In this document: positions 1-8,319 of the stretch, in pieces | How the letters are laid out: every line of letters starts with the position of its first letter | Numbering within the stretch: the first letter of the stretch is position 1 | The notes under the pieces: generated by a model | Seen by the model: only the letters and a program-made list of their open reading frames with translations | The model's database searches: none | What the model was told of the DNA's origin: nothing | Position numbers and translations under genes: made by a program | Source of the DNA: Alloalcanivorax gelatiniphagus | GTDB lineage: Bacteria > Pseudomonadota > Gammaproteobacteria > Pseudomonadales > Alcanivoracaceae | Direction: 5' to 3' | Assembly: GCF_005938655.1 (NCBI RefSeq) | Contig: NZ_VCQT01000044.1 | Location: 186,001 to 250,000, forward strand | Length of the DNA: 64,000 nucleotides

Positions 1-1477
1 CCTTGCGGCTGCCGCAGGCGAAGCGGGTCTGCTGCACGATGATGTCCACCGCCGAGGCGATCTGTTCGCGGATGGCGTGCACCGGCAGTTCCATGCCGGA
101 CATCAGCACCAGTACTTCAAGGCGCGAGATGCAATCCCTCGGCGAGTTGGAGTGGATGGTGGTCAGGGAACCGTCATGGCCGGTGTTCATGGCCTGCAGC
201 ATGTCCAGGGCTTCGCCGCCCCGGCACTCGCCCACCACGATGCGGTCCGGGCGCATGCGCAGGCAGTTTCTCACCAGGTCGCGGATGGTGATGGCGCCCC
301 GGCCCTCCTGGTTGGCGGGCCGCGCTTCCAGGGACACCAGGTTGGGCTGGTAGAGCTTCAGCTCGGCGGCGTCCTCCACGGTGATGATGCGCTGGTTGTC
401 GGGAATAAAGTTGGACAGCACATTGAGCAGGGTGGTCTTGCCGGAGCCGGTGCCGCCGGAGATCACCACGTTCTTGCGATGGCGCACCGCCAGTTCCAGA
501 AACGCCACCATCTCGTCGCTGAGCGAACCGAAGCGGCGCATGTGCCGGGCGGTGAGGCGCTCCTTCATGAATTTACGGATGGTGATGTTGGGGCCCTTGA
601 GCGCCAGCGGTGGAATCACCGCGTTGACCCGGGAGCCGTCCTTGAGCCGGGCGTCCACCATCGGTGAACTTTCGTCGATGCGCCGACCCAGGGGCGAGAC
701 GATGCGCTCGATGGCGGACAGCACCGCGGTGTCGTCGGTGAAGGTCACCCGGGATTGGTTAAGCCGGCCGTTGCGCTCGTAGTAAATCTGGTCGCGGGCA
801 TTGACCATGATTTCCGAGATGCTGTCGTCGGCCAGCAAGGGCTCCAGGGGGCCCAGGCCCACCGCCTCCGCCAGCACCTGGCGGGCCAGCTCGTCCTTGT
901 CGATGTCCGCGTCGATGCCGTCCTGATCACGAATGATCTTGTCGATGGCGCCGGCGGTGAAGTGGCGCAGTTCCTGGTCGCTCATGTCGGCCACGTTGAC
1001 CCGGCGCAGGTCCATGTAATCCACCAGCGAACGGCGGATCAGTTCCCGCCAATGGGTGACGCGGGCTTCGTGCTCGTGGGAGCGCGGCGCTTCCTCCGGT
1101 TCCTGGTAGCGCGGTGCTTGCTCCGCTTCATCGGGCTGGTCCGCCATGGTGGTGGCCGGCGACGGGCGCAGCGCCGCCGGGGTGTTGAGCAGGCGGCAAC
1201 TGAGCCGGTAGTCGCTGATCTCGATCACGTCCTCTTCGTCCAGCGGCCCGTACTCCGTCACCTTGCGACCATTAACGCTGGTGCCGGTGCGATGCCCCTG
1301 ATCGATAACGTGGAGGCCATCCTCCCGGCATTGCAGGCGCGCATGCAGCCCCGCCACCTTCCAGCCGGCCATCGGCACCAGGCTTTCCTTGTCCTTGCCG
1401 AGCACGCATTCCACCTGCTCGCAGGTGTAGCTGCCCACCAGGGTACCTTTGCGGGTTTTCACCAGAACGCTGAACAT
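1..1477 (-). CDS. cpaF: CpaF/TadA-type pilus assembly ATPase with N-terminal FHA domain (partial)
   Basis: Motor ATPase of a Flp/Tad pilus system, which powers pilin polymerisation at the inner membrane. About 492 codons are visible; the C-terminus lies beyond the window edge. Residues 1-100 look like an FHA phosphothreonine-binding domain (GHRTGTSVNGRKV), followed by an acidic Pro/Glu linker and the secretion-ATPase core. Visible motifs are Walker A GGTGSGKT, the Asp box ITVEDAAEL, the Walker B region PDRIVVGECRGGE and the His box TTIHSNS. It starts 6 bp after the secretin gene stop, so it is the last visible gene of the operon. FHA fusion is unusual, since classical CpaF lacks it. The family call is secure; the FHA call rests on motif reading. 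Confidence 0.93.
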   Translation of the reverse strand, partial: MFSVLVKTRKGTLVGSYTCEQVECVLGKDKESLVPMAGWKVAGLHARLQCREDGLHVIDQGHRTGTSVNGRKVTEYGPLDEEDVIEISDYRLSCRLLNTPAALRPSPATTMADQPDEAEQAPRYQEPEEAPRSHEHEARVTHWRELIRRSLVDYMDLRRVNVADMSDQELRHFTAGAIDKIIRDQDGIDADIDKDELARQVLAEAVGLGPLEPLLADDSISEIMVNARDQIYYERNGRLNQSRVTFTDDTAVLSAIERIVSPLGRRIDESSPMVDARLKDGSRVNAVIPPLALKGPNITIRKFMKERLTARHMRRFGSLSDEMVAFLELAVRHRKNVVISGGTGSGKTTLLNVLSNFIPDNQRIITVEDAAELKLYQPNLVSLEARPANQEGRGAITIRDLVRNCLRMRPDRIVVGECRGGEALDMLQAMNTGHDGSLTTIHSNSPRDCISRLEVLVLMSGMELPVHAIREQIASAVDIIVQQTRFACGSRK

Positions 1478-1483
1478 GTTTCG

Positions 1484-2794
1484 TTACTCCATCAACAGCG
1501 CGTCGATTTCCATATCCTTGCGGATCGATTCCACTTCACCGCGCACCCGCTCCACCAACTGCTGGTTGGTTTCCTCATTGGCATCGACGATGCGCGGTGT
1601 GACCATCACCAGCACTTCGCTTTCATCGATGCGGTCCTCGGTGGTGCTGAACAGCTTGCCGAGAATCGGGATATCGCCGAGGAAGGGCACTTTCTGTGTC
1701 TGTTTGGAAAGATTGCCGGCCACCAGACCGGAGATCACGATGGTGTCCTGGTCCTTCACATTGATGGTGGTCAGCGCCCGCCGCACCAGCACCCCCGGCA
1801 CGCCGTTCACCTGGGTGGCCAGGTCGATATTGCTGACCTCCGCTTCCACCGTGGCTTTGATGTCGTCGCCGGACACCACCGGCTGGATGTTGAGGATGAT
1901 GCCGTACTCGCGGAAGTTGACGTCGATAAAGCCGTCCTGGTTGATCACCGGAATCGGGTAATCCCCGCCGGAGCGGAACTCGGCCTTGTCACCGCTGCGC
2001 GCCACCAGGCGCGGCGCCGACAGGATGCGCGCGTCGCCCACCTCGGCCAGGGCCTCGATGGTGGAGCCGATGCCCGAGGTGATGCCGAAGTATTGAAAGG
2101 TGTCGTAACTGTCGAAATTGAAGTTGGCGTTGTTCAGTGCTTCGGCGATCTCGCCGGGCAGGCCGTTCTCGGCGGTGCTGTACACGCCGAAGATCGGATT
2201 GGTGGTGGCGGCGGAGTGGATGCCGTAGGCGGGGCCGCCGATCTGATCGTCCCAGCGGATGCCCAGCCGTTGCAGATCCTGGCGGCCGATCTCCACGATC
2301 TTCACATCCATGCGCACCATCTCGGACACTTCGAAGCCGTCGCCGCGCACCATATTGATGGCGTTGGGCATCTGCTCGCTGAGCTTCTTGATGATCTCCA
2401 GAAAGCGCTGTTCCACGCGCCCTTTGAACACCACGTACTTGCCGACCTGCTCCACCTCCAGGCCATGGAACAGTTCCGCCAGCTTCTGCGAGACGCTCAG
2501 TTGCCGGTCCACCGGCAGTTCGGAGACGGTGATTTCCAGGGTGTCCTTGCGGCCACCGCGCTTCCACACCGACACATTGGAGACCCCCTTGCTGACCCCG
2601 ATCAGCAACAGGGAGCCATCATCCAGCACCTTGTAATTGAGCACGCCGGGGCTGCCCACGGCGACCCGGGTAATGGTGCCCAGGGAAAAGGAGCGCGCCT
2701 CACCGGCGTACAGGTCCAGATAACGGGTGCCGGCGGATGCCAGCGAGGACCACAGGCTGGCGGCCAACAACGCCACCACGATGCTACTTCTCAT
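1484..2794 (-). CDS. cpaC: CpaC/RcpA-like outer-membrane secretin of Flp pilus
   Basis: Forms the outer-membrane pore through which the Flp pilus exits. The 436-residue product starts at ATG (MRSSIVVALLAASLWSS) with an AxA-type signal peptide. An N-terminal pilus-formation/BON-like region (residues about 25-130) is followed by the secretin core, with RILSAPRLVARSG, a VPGVLVRRA segment and the terminal VPFLGDIPILGKLF signature typical of secretins. A GGAG ribosome site lies about 10 bases before the chosen ATG. A longer upstream reading frame exists but overlaps cpaB entirely and lacks a signal peptide. The start overlaps the 3' end of cpaB by 11 bp, which suggests translational coupling. No CpaE/TadZ gene separates it from cpaF. 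Confidence 0.93.
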   Translation of the reverse strand: MRSSIVVALLAASLWSSLASAGTRYLDLYAGEARSFSLGTITRVAVGSPGVLNYKVLDDGSLLLIGVSKGVSNVSVWKRGGRKDTLEITVSELPVDRQLSVSQKLAELFHGLEVEQVGKYVVFKGRVEQRFLEIIKKLSEQMPNAINMVRGDGFEVSEMVRMDVKIVEIGRQDLQRLGIRWDDQIGGPAYGIHSAATTNPIFGVYSTAENGLPGEIAEALNNANFNFDSYDTFQYFGITSGIGSTIEALAEVGDARILSAPRLVARSGDKAEFRSGGDYPIPVINQDGFIDVNFREYGIILNIQPVVSGDDIKATVEAEVSNIDLATQVNGVPGVLVRRALTTINVKDQDTIVISGLVAGNLSKQTQKVPFLGDIPILGKLFSTTEDRIDESEVLVMVTPRIVDANEETNQQLVERVRGEVESIRKDMEIDALLME

Positions 2795-3683
2795 TACTTT
2801 CACTCCCAGCCTCCGTATCCCAAGGGTCGGCCGCCATCTGGTAGACCCGGCCCTGCCCCGCGGTTTGCTCGCTCCAGTAGTTTCGTTCGCTGTTGCCGAT
2901 GCGATAGATGCCCGAGTTGAGCTGGCCCTGGTCCGCCTCGCCGCCGGCCAGCACCTCGATGCCGATGCCCGGCGCGCGGCGCACCTGCCCGTAATTGGCG
3001 GTGCGCTCGTCATCCGGGTGGCGCAACAGGAAGCCCAGTTCTCCCGCCGAGCGGGCGCGCAGCATGTTGGCCACGTCTTCCACCGGCACCCCCACGGTGA
3101 TCGAGGAGTAGGCCCGGCCGTCGCCGCCGAAGCCCATGTCCGCCATGGTGCGCGGCCCGGTGGCCAGCACCGTCACGTTGTCGAGCAGCTTTTCCATATG
3201 GAAGGCCTGGCCCTGGTCGCTGACCCGGATCAGGTCGATATGGTCACCGGCCTGCAGCAGCCCCTCGGCGGAATCCAGCGGGCTGGCGTCCACGGTGATG
3301 GCGCGCTCGCCGGGGCGCAGCAGTTCGGAGAACGAACCCACCCCCTGCATGCCGGCGATAAAGGCGGAGATCAGCGCGGTGCCGTCCTTCATGGGCATCT
3401 TCAGGCGCAGGCCGGATACCGCGTCGTACTGGGCCACGCTGATCGCCCCGGACGGCACGAACTCCCTGGGGATCTCGCGGATCGCCATGGTGCTGCCGTC
3501 AATCGGATCGCCGGGGTAGAGGTCGCGGGCGGCGACCACCACCTGCACCGGCTCCTTCTGGCGGGCCAGTTCGCTGCGAATCGAGGCTTCGCGGTTCTCC
3601 AGATAGGTGAGACCGAGCCAGCCGGCGAGAACGGCCAGGCCGACGGCGATCACCAGCATGATGATTGCGGTGTATTTCTTCAT
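2784..3683 (-). CDS. cpaB: Flp pilus assembly protein CpaB/RcpC
   Basis: Periplasmic, membrane-anchored accessory protein of the Flp pilus, thought to interact with the secretin and peptidoglycan. The 299 residues begin with a signal anchor (MKKYTAIIMLVIAVGLAVL), then an SAF-type domain (VVAARDLYPGDPIDGSTM, residues about 48-110) and a C-terminal CpaB/RcpC region ending in a predicted disordered tail. Length and domain order fit the family. The neighbours are the pilin-like gene upstream (16-bp gap) and cpaC downstream (overlapping). Nothing looks degraded. Confidence 0.93.
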   Translation of the reverse strand: MKKYTAIIMLVIAVGLAVLAGWLGLTYLENREASIRSELARQKEPVQVVVAARDLYPGDPIDGSTMAIREIPREFVPSGAISVAQYDAVSGLRLKMPMKDGTALISAFIAGMQGVGSFSELLRPGERAITVDASPLDSAEGLLQAGDHIDLIRVSDQGQAFHMEKLLDNVTVLATGPRTMADMGFGGDGRAYSSITVGVPVEDVANMLRARSAGELGFLLRHPDDERTANYGQVRRAPGIGIEVLAGGEADQGQLNSGIYRIGNSERNYWSEQTAGQGRVYQMAADPWDTEAGSESNEK

Positions 3684-3699
3684 TGCGTTACGAAACCCA

Positions 3700-3873
3700 T
3701 TAGCCAGGGACCGACATGGCCCAAATGTAGGATTCTTGATTGGCCTGAAACGCCTGCATCAGCAGGCCGATGGCGCTGTCGCCGCCGAACACCGGCGCCA
3801 GCAGCGCGCCGATGACCAGCACCGCGCCCACCAGATATTCCGCCTGCGCCTGGCCGCGCTGCCGCTTGCTCAT
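3700..3873 (-). CDS. 57-residue Flp-type pilin-like protein
   Basis: Small protein beginning MSKRQRGQAQAEYLVGAVLV. A short basic leader, a Gly, then QAQAEY with Glu at position +5 after the presumed cleavage, and a single hydrophobic helix reproduce the Flp/type IVb prepilin layout. It would be processed by a prepilin peptidase and could be a minor pilin or initiator. Its ATG overlaps the stop of the upstream gene (ATGA), and it lies 16 bp before cpaB, so it sits squarely in the operon. It is very short for a pilin, with only about 20 residues after the helix. The reading is clear; the role is inferred. Confidence 0.75.
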   Translation of the reverse strand: MSKRQRGQAQAEYLVGAVLVIGALLAPVFGGDSAIGLLMQAFQANQESYIWAMSVPG

Positions 3874-4535
3874 GGCCCCACCTCCACCAACATGATGTTG
3901 ACGTCACCCTCGTCCCTCTTGATGACGATGCTCATTTCCCGGTCGTCCCTGGCCAGGTGGATACTGGCGCCACGGCGCTCCTGATCCAGGTTCTTGCGCA
4001 CCACGGTCCAGTTCCGGCCGCGATAGCGGTTGAGGTAGTAGTTGTAGTTGCTGCCCACCGAATGCCGGTTGCGCACGATCACCGTGCGCGAGGCGCGGCC
4101 GGCATCGTCGGCGGTGATATCACTGATCACCTGGCTGCGCGGCAGCACCGGAAACCCTTCCCCCGGCGGCGCCGAGGTTTGCAGGTCGCCGATCCGGCTG
4201 ACGCCCACCTGGGCATAGGCATGGCCGCGCAGATCGGTGATCTGCACGGTGGTGTAGTAATCGCCGCTCAGGCTGCTGAGCACCCACCACTGGCCCTGAC
4301 GGCTTTGCTTGTGCTCGCGGCCACGCCGGTCCCAGGCGCTGATGTAGAACTGGCGCAGCGCGTCCACGCCGGCGTCGTAGCGGTAGGTGAAGATGCGCAT
4401 GGCCACGCCGTTGAAAATCATGCGGTCGGCCACCCACTCCCGTTTCACGCCATCGGGCACCGGCACATCCGGCCAGTCATCGGCCACGGCGGCGCCACTC
4501 AATAGCAAAGCGATGATCATCAAAATCCGTTTCAT
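3870..4535 (-). CDS. Exported protein of unknown function in the Tad operon
   Basis: The 221-residue product has a clean signal peptide (MKRILMIIALLLSGAAVADD) and no further membrane segment, so it is probably periplasmic. I do not recognise a named family. The mature part is rich in aromatic residues and Arg (for example GQWWVLSSLSGDYYTTVQ and SNYNYYLNRYRGRNW), which suggests a beta-rich fold. It starts 2 bp after the TadE-like gene and overlaps the small pilin-like gene by 4 bp, so it is almost certainly co-translated with pilus components. A role in pilus biogenesis or pilus-tip modification is inference from context only. Confidence 0.8.
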   Translation of the reverse strand: MKRILMIIALLLSGAAVADDWPDVPVPDGVKREWVADRMIFNGVAMRIFTYRYDAGVDALRQFYISAWDRRGREHKQSRQGQWWVLSSLSGDYYTTVQITDLRGHAYAQVGVSRIGDLQTSAPPGEGFPVLPRSQVISDITADDAGRASRTVIVRNRHSVGSNYNYYLNRYRGRNWTVVRKNLDQERRGASIHLARDDREMSIVIKRDEGDVNIMLVEVGP

Positions 4536-4537
4536 GA

Positions 4538-5341
4538 TTACTCCAGACAGGCCTTCGGCGCGTCGGTCTTGCCCCGCTCGTAGCGGGCCAGGCGCTGACA
4601 GGGCGCCACCTCCACATCCACCTTGCCGAGTTGAAAATTCTCCGGGCTCAGGTCATCGAAAACGAAGCCCACGATGCTCTGCACCGTGCGAATCACCTCG
4701 TTGTCGAGCAGGGCGGTGGGCACCAGACGGCGGATCGAATCCCGCGCACGCTGTGGCGAGCCGGCGTTCCAAGCGTCATCGAGCAGCACGTAACGGGTGT
4801 CCAGGGTGAGCGGTTCGAGCGGCAGATAATCCGGATTGGCACGGATCAGCGGCACCTCCACCGTGGCCTGCCGGTAGCCCTTGCTTTCCAGCTTGAGAAC
4901 GCTGGCGGCCCGTTCATTGAGCCTGGCCAGGGTGCCGCCCGGTGCCAGCGCCGAGGTGGTAACCTGCACGCCGGAGTGGCTGTCGGAAAGATCCGCCAGT
5001 AACGGCTGGCGACCGCGCTGCTCGCCATAGGTGGTGTAGGCCATGGTGTCCAGGCTCTGGTTGTCCTGGTTGAGCTTGTCCTTTTCCGAATCGATGGCCG
5101 CGTCGCCCCGGGCGAACACCCGGTTGCGCACCTCCCAACCGATTTCGCCATCGCCCTTGGCATGGCTCTCGGATTTCCAGACCGTCTTTTCCCAGGCCGC
5201 GTAGCGCGAGGCTTCCCGGGCGCGAAAGGTCATGTCGCCGGTCTTGGCGAGCAGGCTCAGGGCGATAAAGGCCGGCAGCAGAATAAAGGCGGCGGACACC
5301 AGAAAGCCGGCCATGGACTGCCCTCTCTGCGCCTGTCTCAC
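4538..5341 (-). CDS. TadE-like pseudopilin/minor pilin assembly protein
   Basis: The 267-residue protein opens MRQAQRGQSMAGFLVSAAF, a basic leader plus one hydrophobic helix like TadE/TadG pseudopilins, followed by a large soluble domain (residues about 45-265). The residue equivalent to the conserved Glu is replaced here (SMAGF), so processing may be atypical. Four Cys-poor regions and a C-terminal segment with two Cys (APCQRLARYERG and KACLE) may form one disulfide. Its ATG overlaps the stop of the TadG-like gene by 4 bp. The TadE label is based on architecture and neighbourhood rather than strong motif identity. Confidence 0.75.
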   Translation of the reverse strand: MRQAQRGQSMAGFLVSAAFILLPAFIALSLLAKTGDMTFRAREASRYAAWEKTVWKSESHAKGDGEIGWEVRNRVFARGDAAIDSEKDKLNQDNQSLDTMAYTTYGEQRGRQPLLADLSDSHSGVQVTTSALAPGGTLARLNERAASVLKLESKGYRQATVEVPLIRANPDYLPLEPLTLDTRYVLLDDAWNAGSPQRARDSIRRLVPTALLDNEVIRTVQSIVGFVFDDLSPENFQLGKVDVEVAPCQRLARYERGKTDAPKACLE

Positions 5342-6732
5342 AGCCCCAGCTCCGCCATCGCCGCCGCTTTTTCCACGCTGTTCAAAGGCGCCAGCGACGG
5401 CTGCCAGAACGGATTGTAGAGGCTGCCGTACTCACGCCGGCCATCGCGCCGGGGGAACAGATCGTTGGGGTAACGGAAGTGCACCCGCGCCTTGGAAATG
5501 GACGCCATGCGGCCGTTGAGGAAATGTTCCCGGCCGCCGAACTTCATGCGCTCCTTCGCGCCGGTGATGTCCGAGGCGGTCTCCACGCCCTGGGAGCCGG
5601 ACGGCTTGGTCAGGGTGATGATGATGCCCGGCCCTTCCTCCAGCAGCCCGTCCTGTTTCAGGGCGCTGAAGCGGCGCATGCCCCGATAGTTGTGCTGCAC
5701 GTTGGAGCGCCAGTATTCCGCGTTCGCCGCCCGGGACGCCCGGCTGTTGTCGCGCCAGTAGCCCTGGCGGCCATGAATGCCGTCCAGGTTGTACTGGCGG
5801 CGGGTATTACTCTGCGCGCTCTGCGACGCACCCCAGCCCACCGGCAGTTCTTCATGTTCCTTGCCCCAGGGCGTCAGCGCCCAGGTGTGCACGGAAAGCG
5901 TGTCCACCGCCGACCAGGTGTAGTAGTCGCCCCGGCGCTGCCGGGTGTCCGCCAGCTCGGTGCCGCCGCGCTTGCGGATCTCCACGCCGAACAGGCCGAA
6001 GAAGTTGACCACGTCCAGGTCCTGGTTGCGCCCGCTGGTGAAATTGTCGCGGCTGGCCAGCAGCACATTGCGGAATTCATCGCTGCGCCGCCGGTGGTCC
6101 TGGTTGCCGCGCCGGCCACGGTAAGCGTGGGCCCGGTCCGGGTTGTAGCGGCCCACCATGGCGGTGTGCGCGCGGGCGAAGGAGGCCAGGGAGGTGAGCG
6201 TATAGGCGGTGTCCACCTGGGGATCATTCTCCTCCACCACTTCCTCGAACACCTGCCGCGCCAGCGCCAGGGTCTGCACATGGGAGAAGTCCTGAATACC
6301 GGAGATCAGACCGATCACCTTATCCAGACTGTTCACCGCCACGCGCATCATGTTTTCGATGACGGTGGCGCTGCGGTCCAGCACTTTCTCCACGGCGGTC
6401 ATCGCCTGGCCGAGGTAGGGAATCCACTTGGTGACCAGGGAAATATTGCGCGTGGTGTTGTGCAGCCAGCGAGTCCAACTGACCAGGGTCACCGCCTGGG
6501 CCACCGCCACGTGATTGGCGATCATGGCCCGGTTGGCGTAGGCCTGCACATTGAGATTGCGTGCTTCCACCGCCGCCACGCTGTAGGCCGCGGCATCCGC
6601 CGTGGCTTGCAGACGGGTTTTCTCATTGCTGATGTTGTAGGCGTCGTGGACGAAGTAGATCGCGGCGGCCACGGCAAACAACATCACCAGGACATAGACG
6701 GTCATCTGCCCGGTCTGATAGTGGCGGTTCAT
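5338..6732 (-). CDS. TadG-like Flp pilus-associated protein
   Basis: The 464-residue protein begins MNRHYQTGQMTVYVLVMLFA, giving a short leader, a hydrophobic helix and then TRLQATADAAAYSVAAVEAR. This helix-plus-AD-rich segment is typical of TadG/TadE-like proteins, where 'ADAAA' after the membrane helix is recurrent. The remainder (residues 60-464) is a large periplasmic domain without a von Willebrand MIDAS that I can see. It follows the pilin gene after a 57-bp gap containing a perfect hairpin and is coupled to the TadE-like gene downstream. The likely role is minor pilin or envelope anchoring of the pilus. Confidence 0.77.
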   Translation of the reverse strand: MNRHYQTGQMTVYVLVMLFAVAAAIYFVHDAYNISNEKTRLQATADAAAYSVAAVEARNLNVQAYANRAMIANHVAVAQAVTLVSWTRWLHNTTRNISLVTKWIPYLGQAMTAVEKVLDRSATVIENMMRVAVNSLDKVIGLISGIQDFSHVQTLALARQVFEEVVEENDPQVDTAYTLTSLASFARAHTAMVGRYNPDRAHAYRGRRGNQDHRRRSDEFRNVLLASRDNFTSGRNQDLDVVNFFGLFGVEIRKRGGTELADTRQRRGDYYTWSAVDTLSVHTWALTPWGKEHEELPVGWGASQSAQSNTRRQYNLDGIHGRQGYWRDNSRASRAANAEYWRSNVQHNYRGMRRFSALKQDGLLEEGPGIIITLTKPSGSQGVETASDITGAKERMKFGGREHFLNGRMASISKARVHFRYPNDLFPRRDGRREYGSLYNPFWQPSLAPLNSVEKAAAMAELGL

Positions 6733-6754
6733 GCTTTCCCCCGAAGAAACAAGC

Positions 6755-6779
6755 GGTGTGCCCGTGTGCCGGGCACACC
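6755..6779 (-). terminator. Intercistronic hairpin between flp and the TadG-like gene
   Basis: Perfect 10-bp inverted repeat GGTGTGCCCG/CGGGCACACC with a 5-base loop in the 57-bp gap after the pilin gene. On the minus strand it is followed by a weak T-containing stretch (GCTTGTTTCTT), so it would act as a partial terminator or 3' mRNA stabiliser. That would keep major pilin mRNA in excess over downstream assembly genes. Confidence 0.6.
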
Positions 6780-6789
6780 CGTGGTGCTT

Positions 6790-7050
6790 TTACTTCTGGT
6801 TCCCTTCGCCGTAGTTGCTCAGATCCTTGGCCGAGCCGGCCTGGGAGGAAGCCTCGTTCGCCGAGGTCTGCGCCTTGCTGACTTCCTGATCGCTTTCCTG
6901 CCCGGACATCTCCTTGGCGAGGCCGGCGGTCTGGTTGCGCAGCGTGTCACCGAAAAGGCGGTAAACGCCGATCGCCGCCACGGCGATCAGTGCCACGATG
7001 ATGATGTACTCGGTCATTCCCTGTCCTAGCTGGCGATTGCGAAACTTCAT
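6790..7050 (-). CDS. flp: Flp/Fap-type major pilin
   Basis: The 86-residue type IVb prepilin reads MKFRNRQLGQGMTEYIIIVA. A short leader ends in Gly, the mature part has Glu at +5 (QGMTEY), then one hydrophobic helix and a 45-residue polar tail rich in Gln, Ser and Ala. The start was chosen because a strong GAGGGGAG ribosome site lies just upstream; a longer frame adds 22 residues without a leader peptide. It is the first pilus gene of the operon. The tail is longer than in the shortest Flp pilins (50-60 aa), but the motif is unambiguous. Confidence 0.93.
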   Translation of the reverse strand: MKFRNRQLGQGMTEYIIIVALIAVAAIGVYRLFGDTLRNQTAGLAKEMSGQESDQEVSKAQTSANEASSQAGSAKDLSNYGEGNQK

Positions 7051-7128
7051 ACTCCCCTCTCTCAATTGGGTCATTGATAGGACCACCGGCAAGCGGCGGT
7101 GAATACGGCTATTCAAGCGCGTTCCGCG

Positions 7129-8070
7129 CTACTGCTCCGCCAGCAAGAGATAGGCGCTTTCCAGTTCCGCCATCCCTTCCTGGATCGCGGCTTCGCCGTC
7201 CGGATAGGTTCCGTTAAACCAGTCCAGGCGGATCTCCGCCGCGTCGATGTACCAGCGTGCATGGGCTCTCGCCATGGCACGCAGATACGCCGGCAGTTCT
7301 TTTTTGTACCGTTCGGCGGCGGCCGCCTTCCCGGGCCGGTGTTCGGCCACCAGGCCGGCCAGTTCCGGTACTTTCCGTTCCGCGTCCGCCTTCATCAGGG
7401 CGGCCACATTGAGCAGGTGGCGGTTGCGGTCGTCGTGACCGGCGGTCACGCCCTCGGCACCGGAGCCGCCCTGATAAGCGCGGCGCTGTTCGCTATAGCG
7501 CTGGCCGGCATCCCGATACAGGCGATCCCGTTCGCCGGCCAGGGCCACGTTCAGGTCATGCAGCACCAGCCTCGGCTGGCGGTGGCGGAATACCCGCTCG
7601 GGGGAGGGCGTTTCGCTTTCGCATACCGGCGGCATGAAGAAAAAGCGGTTTTCGTCCGCGTCAAAGGCGATGCGGGCGTCGTCGGGCAGCTGCGCGTGGC
7701 CCTCGCCGTCCTTCAGCCAACCGGCTTCCTTGGTGAGCCGGGCATGCCACTGATGCAGCGACACACCGTCGCCGGTGGTTTCAATCTCGGTTTGCTCGTC
7801 GTTCCAGGAAGGCGGCACCTCGAGGCGGTCCACGGCGGCGTAGACCGGCTCGGGCCCTTGGCCGCGAACCAGCAGGAAGTAGTTACTGCCCTGGGCCCGG
7901 GCGGTGAAATCCACCGCCACCGGCCCCAGGCCGTTGCAACGTTGTGCCGCTTCATAAGTGCCGGACAAACGCTGGCTGCGCTCGCCACCGCCATGCACCG
8001 GCGAGGTGTCACCACCGTCGCAGGCGGACACCACCAGGGAAGTCAAAAACAACGCCAATACCCGATTCAT
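7129..8070 (-). CDS. Lipoprotein of unknown function
   Basis: The 313-residue protein has a lipoprotein signal (MNRVLALFLTSLVVSAC, lipobox VSAC) and a mature domain I cannot assign. The first half is beta-rich; the second half is helical, with charged repeats (YSEQRRAYQGGSG, AAAAERYKKELPAYL). It ends 78 bp before flp on the same strand, so it may share a transcript with the pilus genes, but no coupling is seen. There is no catalytic signature. An envelope role is implied only by the lipobox. Confidence 0.72.
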   Translation of the reverse strand: MNRVLALFLTSLVVSACDGGDTSPVHGGGERSQRLSGTYEAAQRCNGLGPVAVDFTARAQGSNYFLLVRGQGPEPVYAAVDRLEVPPSWNDEQTEIETTGDGVSLHQWHARLTKEAGWLKDGEGHAQLPDDARIAFDADENRFFFMPPVCESETPSPERVFRHRQPRLVLHDLNVALAGERDRLYRDAGQRYSEQRRAYQGGSGAEGVTAGHDDRNRHLLNVAALMKADAERKVPELAGLVAEHRPGKAAAAERYKKELPAYLRAMARAHARWYIDAAEIRLDWFNGTYPDGEAAIQEGMAELESAYLLLAEQ

Positions 8071-8280
8071 CGAAAGCCCCTTATCTTGTGGCGGGGAACA
8101 TAGAGAAGCGGCGGCGCCTTTTCCATTAAAGGTAGATGACGGTCCCTTTTTTTATTAACCAGGTCACACCGCCTGATCGTAAAACCGGAACCAGTTGGCT
8201 TTGAAGGTGAGGCATTGAACGGAGGGCAGCAGGGGGAAACAGCTTGTTTTATAGGGTTTTTCTAAAGCTCTCGAACAGGC

Positions 8281-8307
8281 GGAGCGCGGTGTTTTCCGCC
8301 GCGCTCC
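8281..8307 (-). terminator. GC-rich hairpin downstream of the 114-residue exported protein gene
   Basis: Inverted repeat GGAGCGCGG/CCGCGCTCC with a 9-base loop, located 12 bp after the stop of the gene transcribed leftward. There is no clean T tract after it, so termination is possible but unproven. The surrounding region back to the lipoprotein gene (about 210 bp) shows no other feature I can support. Confidence 0.4.
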
Positions 8308-8319
8308 GATTATAAATAC

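Noticed and set aside
755-2920. 721-codon open frame on the plus strand
   Set aside because: It is antisense to cpaF and cpaC, which carry clear secretion-ATPase and secretin motifs. The translation is His/Gln/Val-rich, without domains, as expected of a GC-rich shadow frame.
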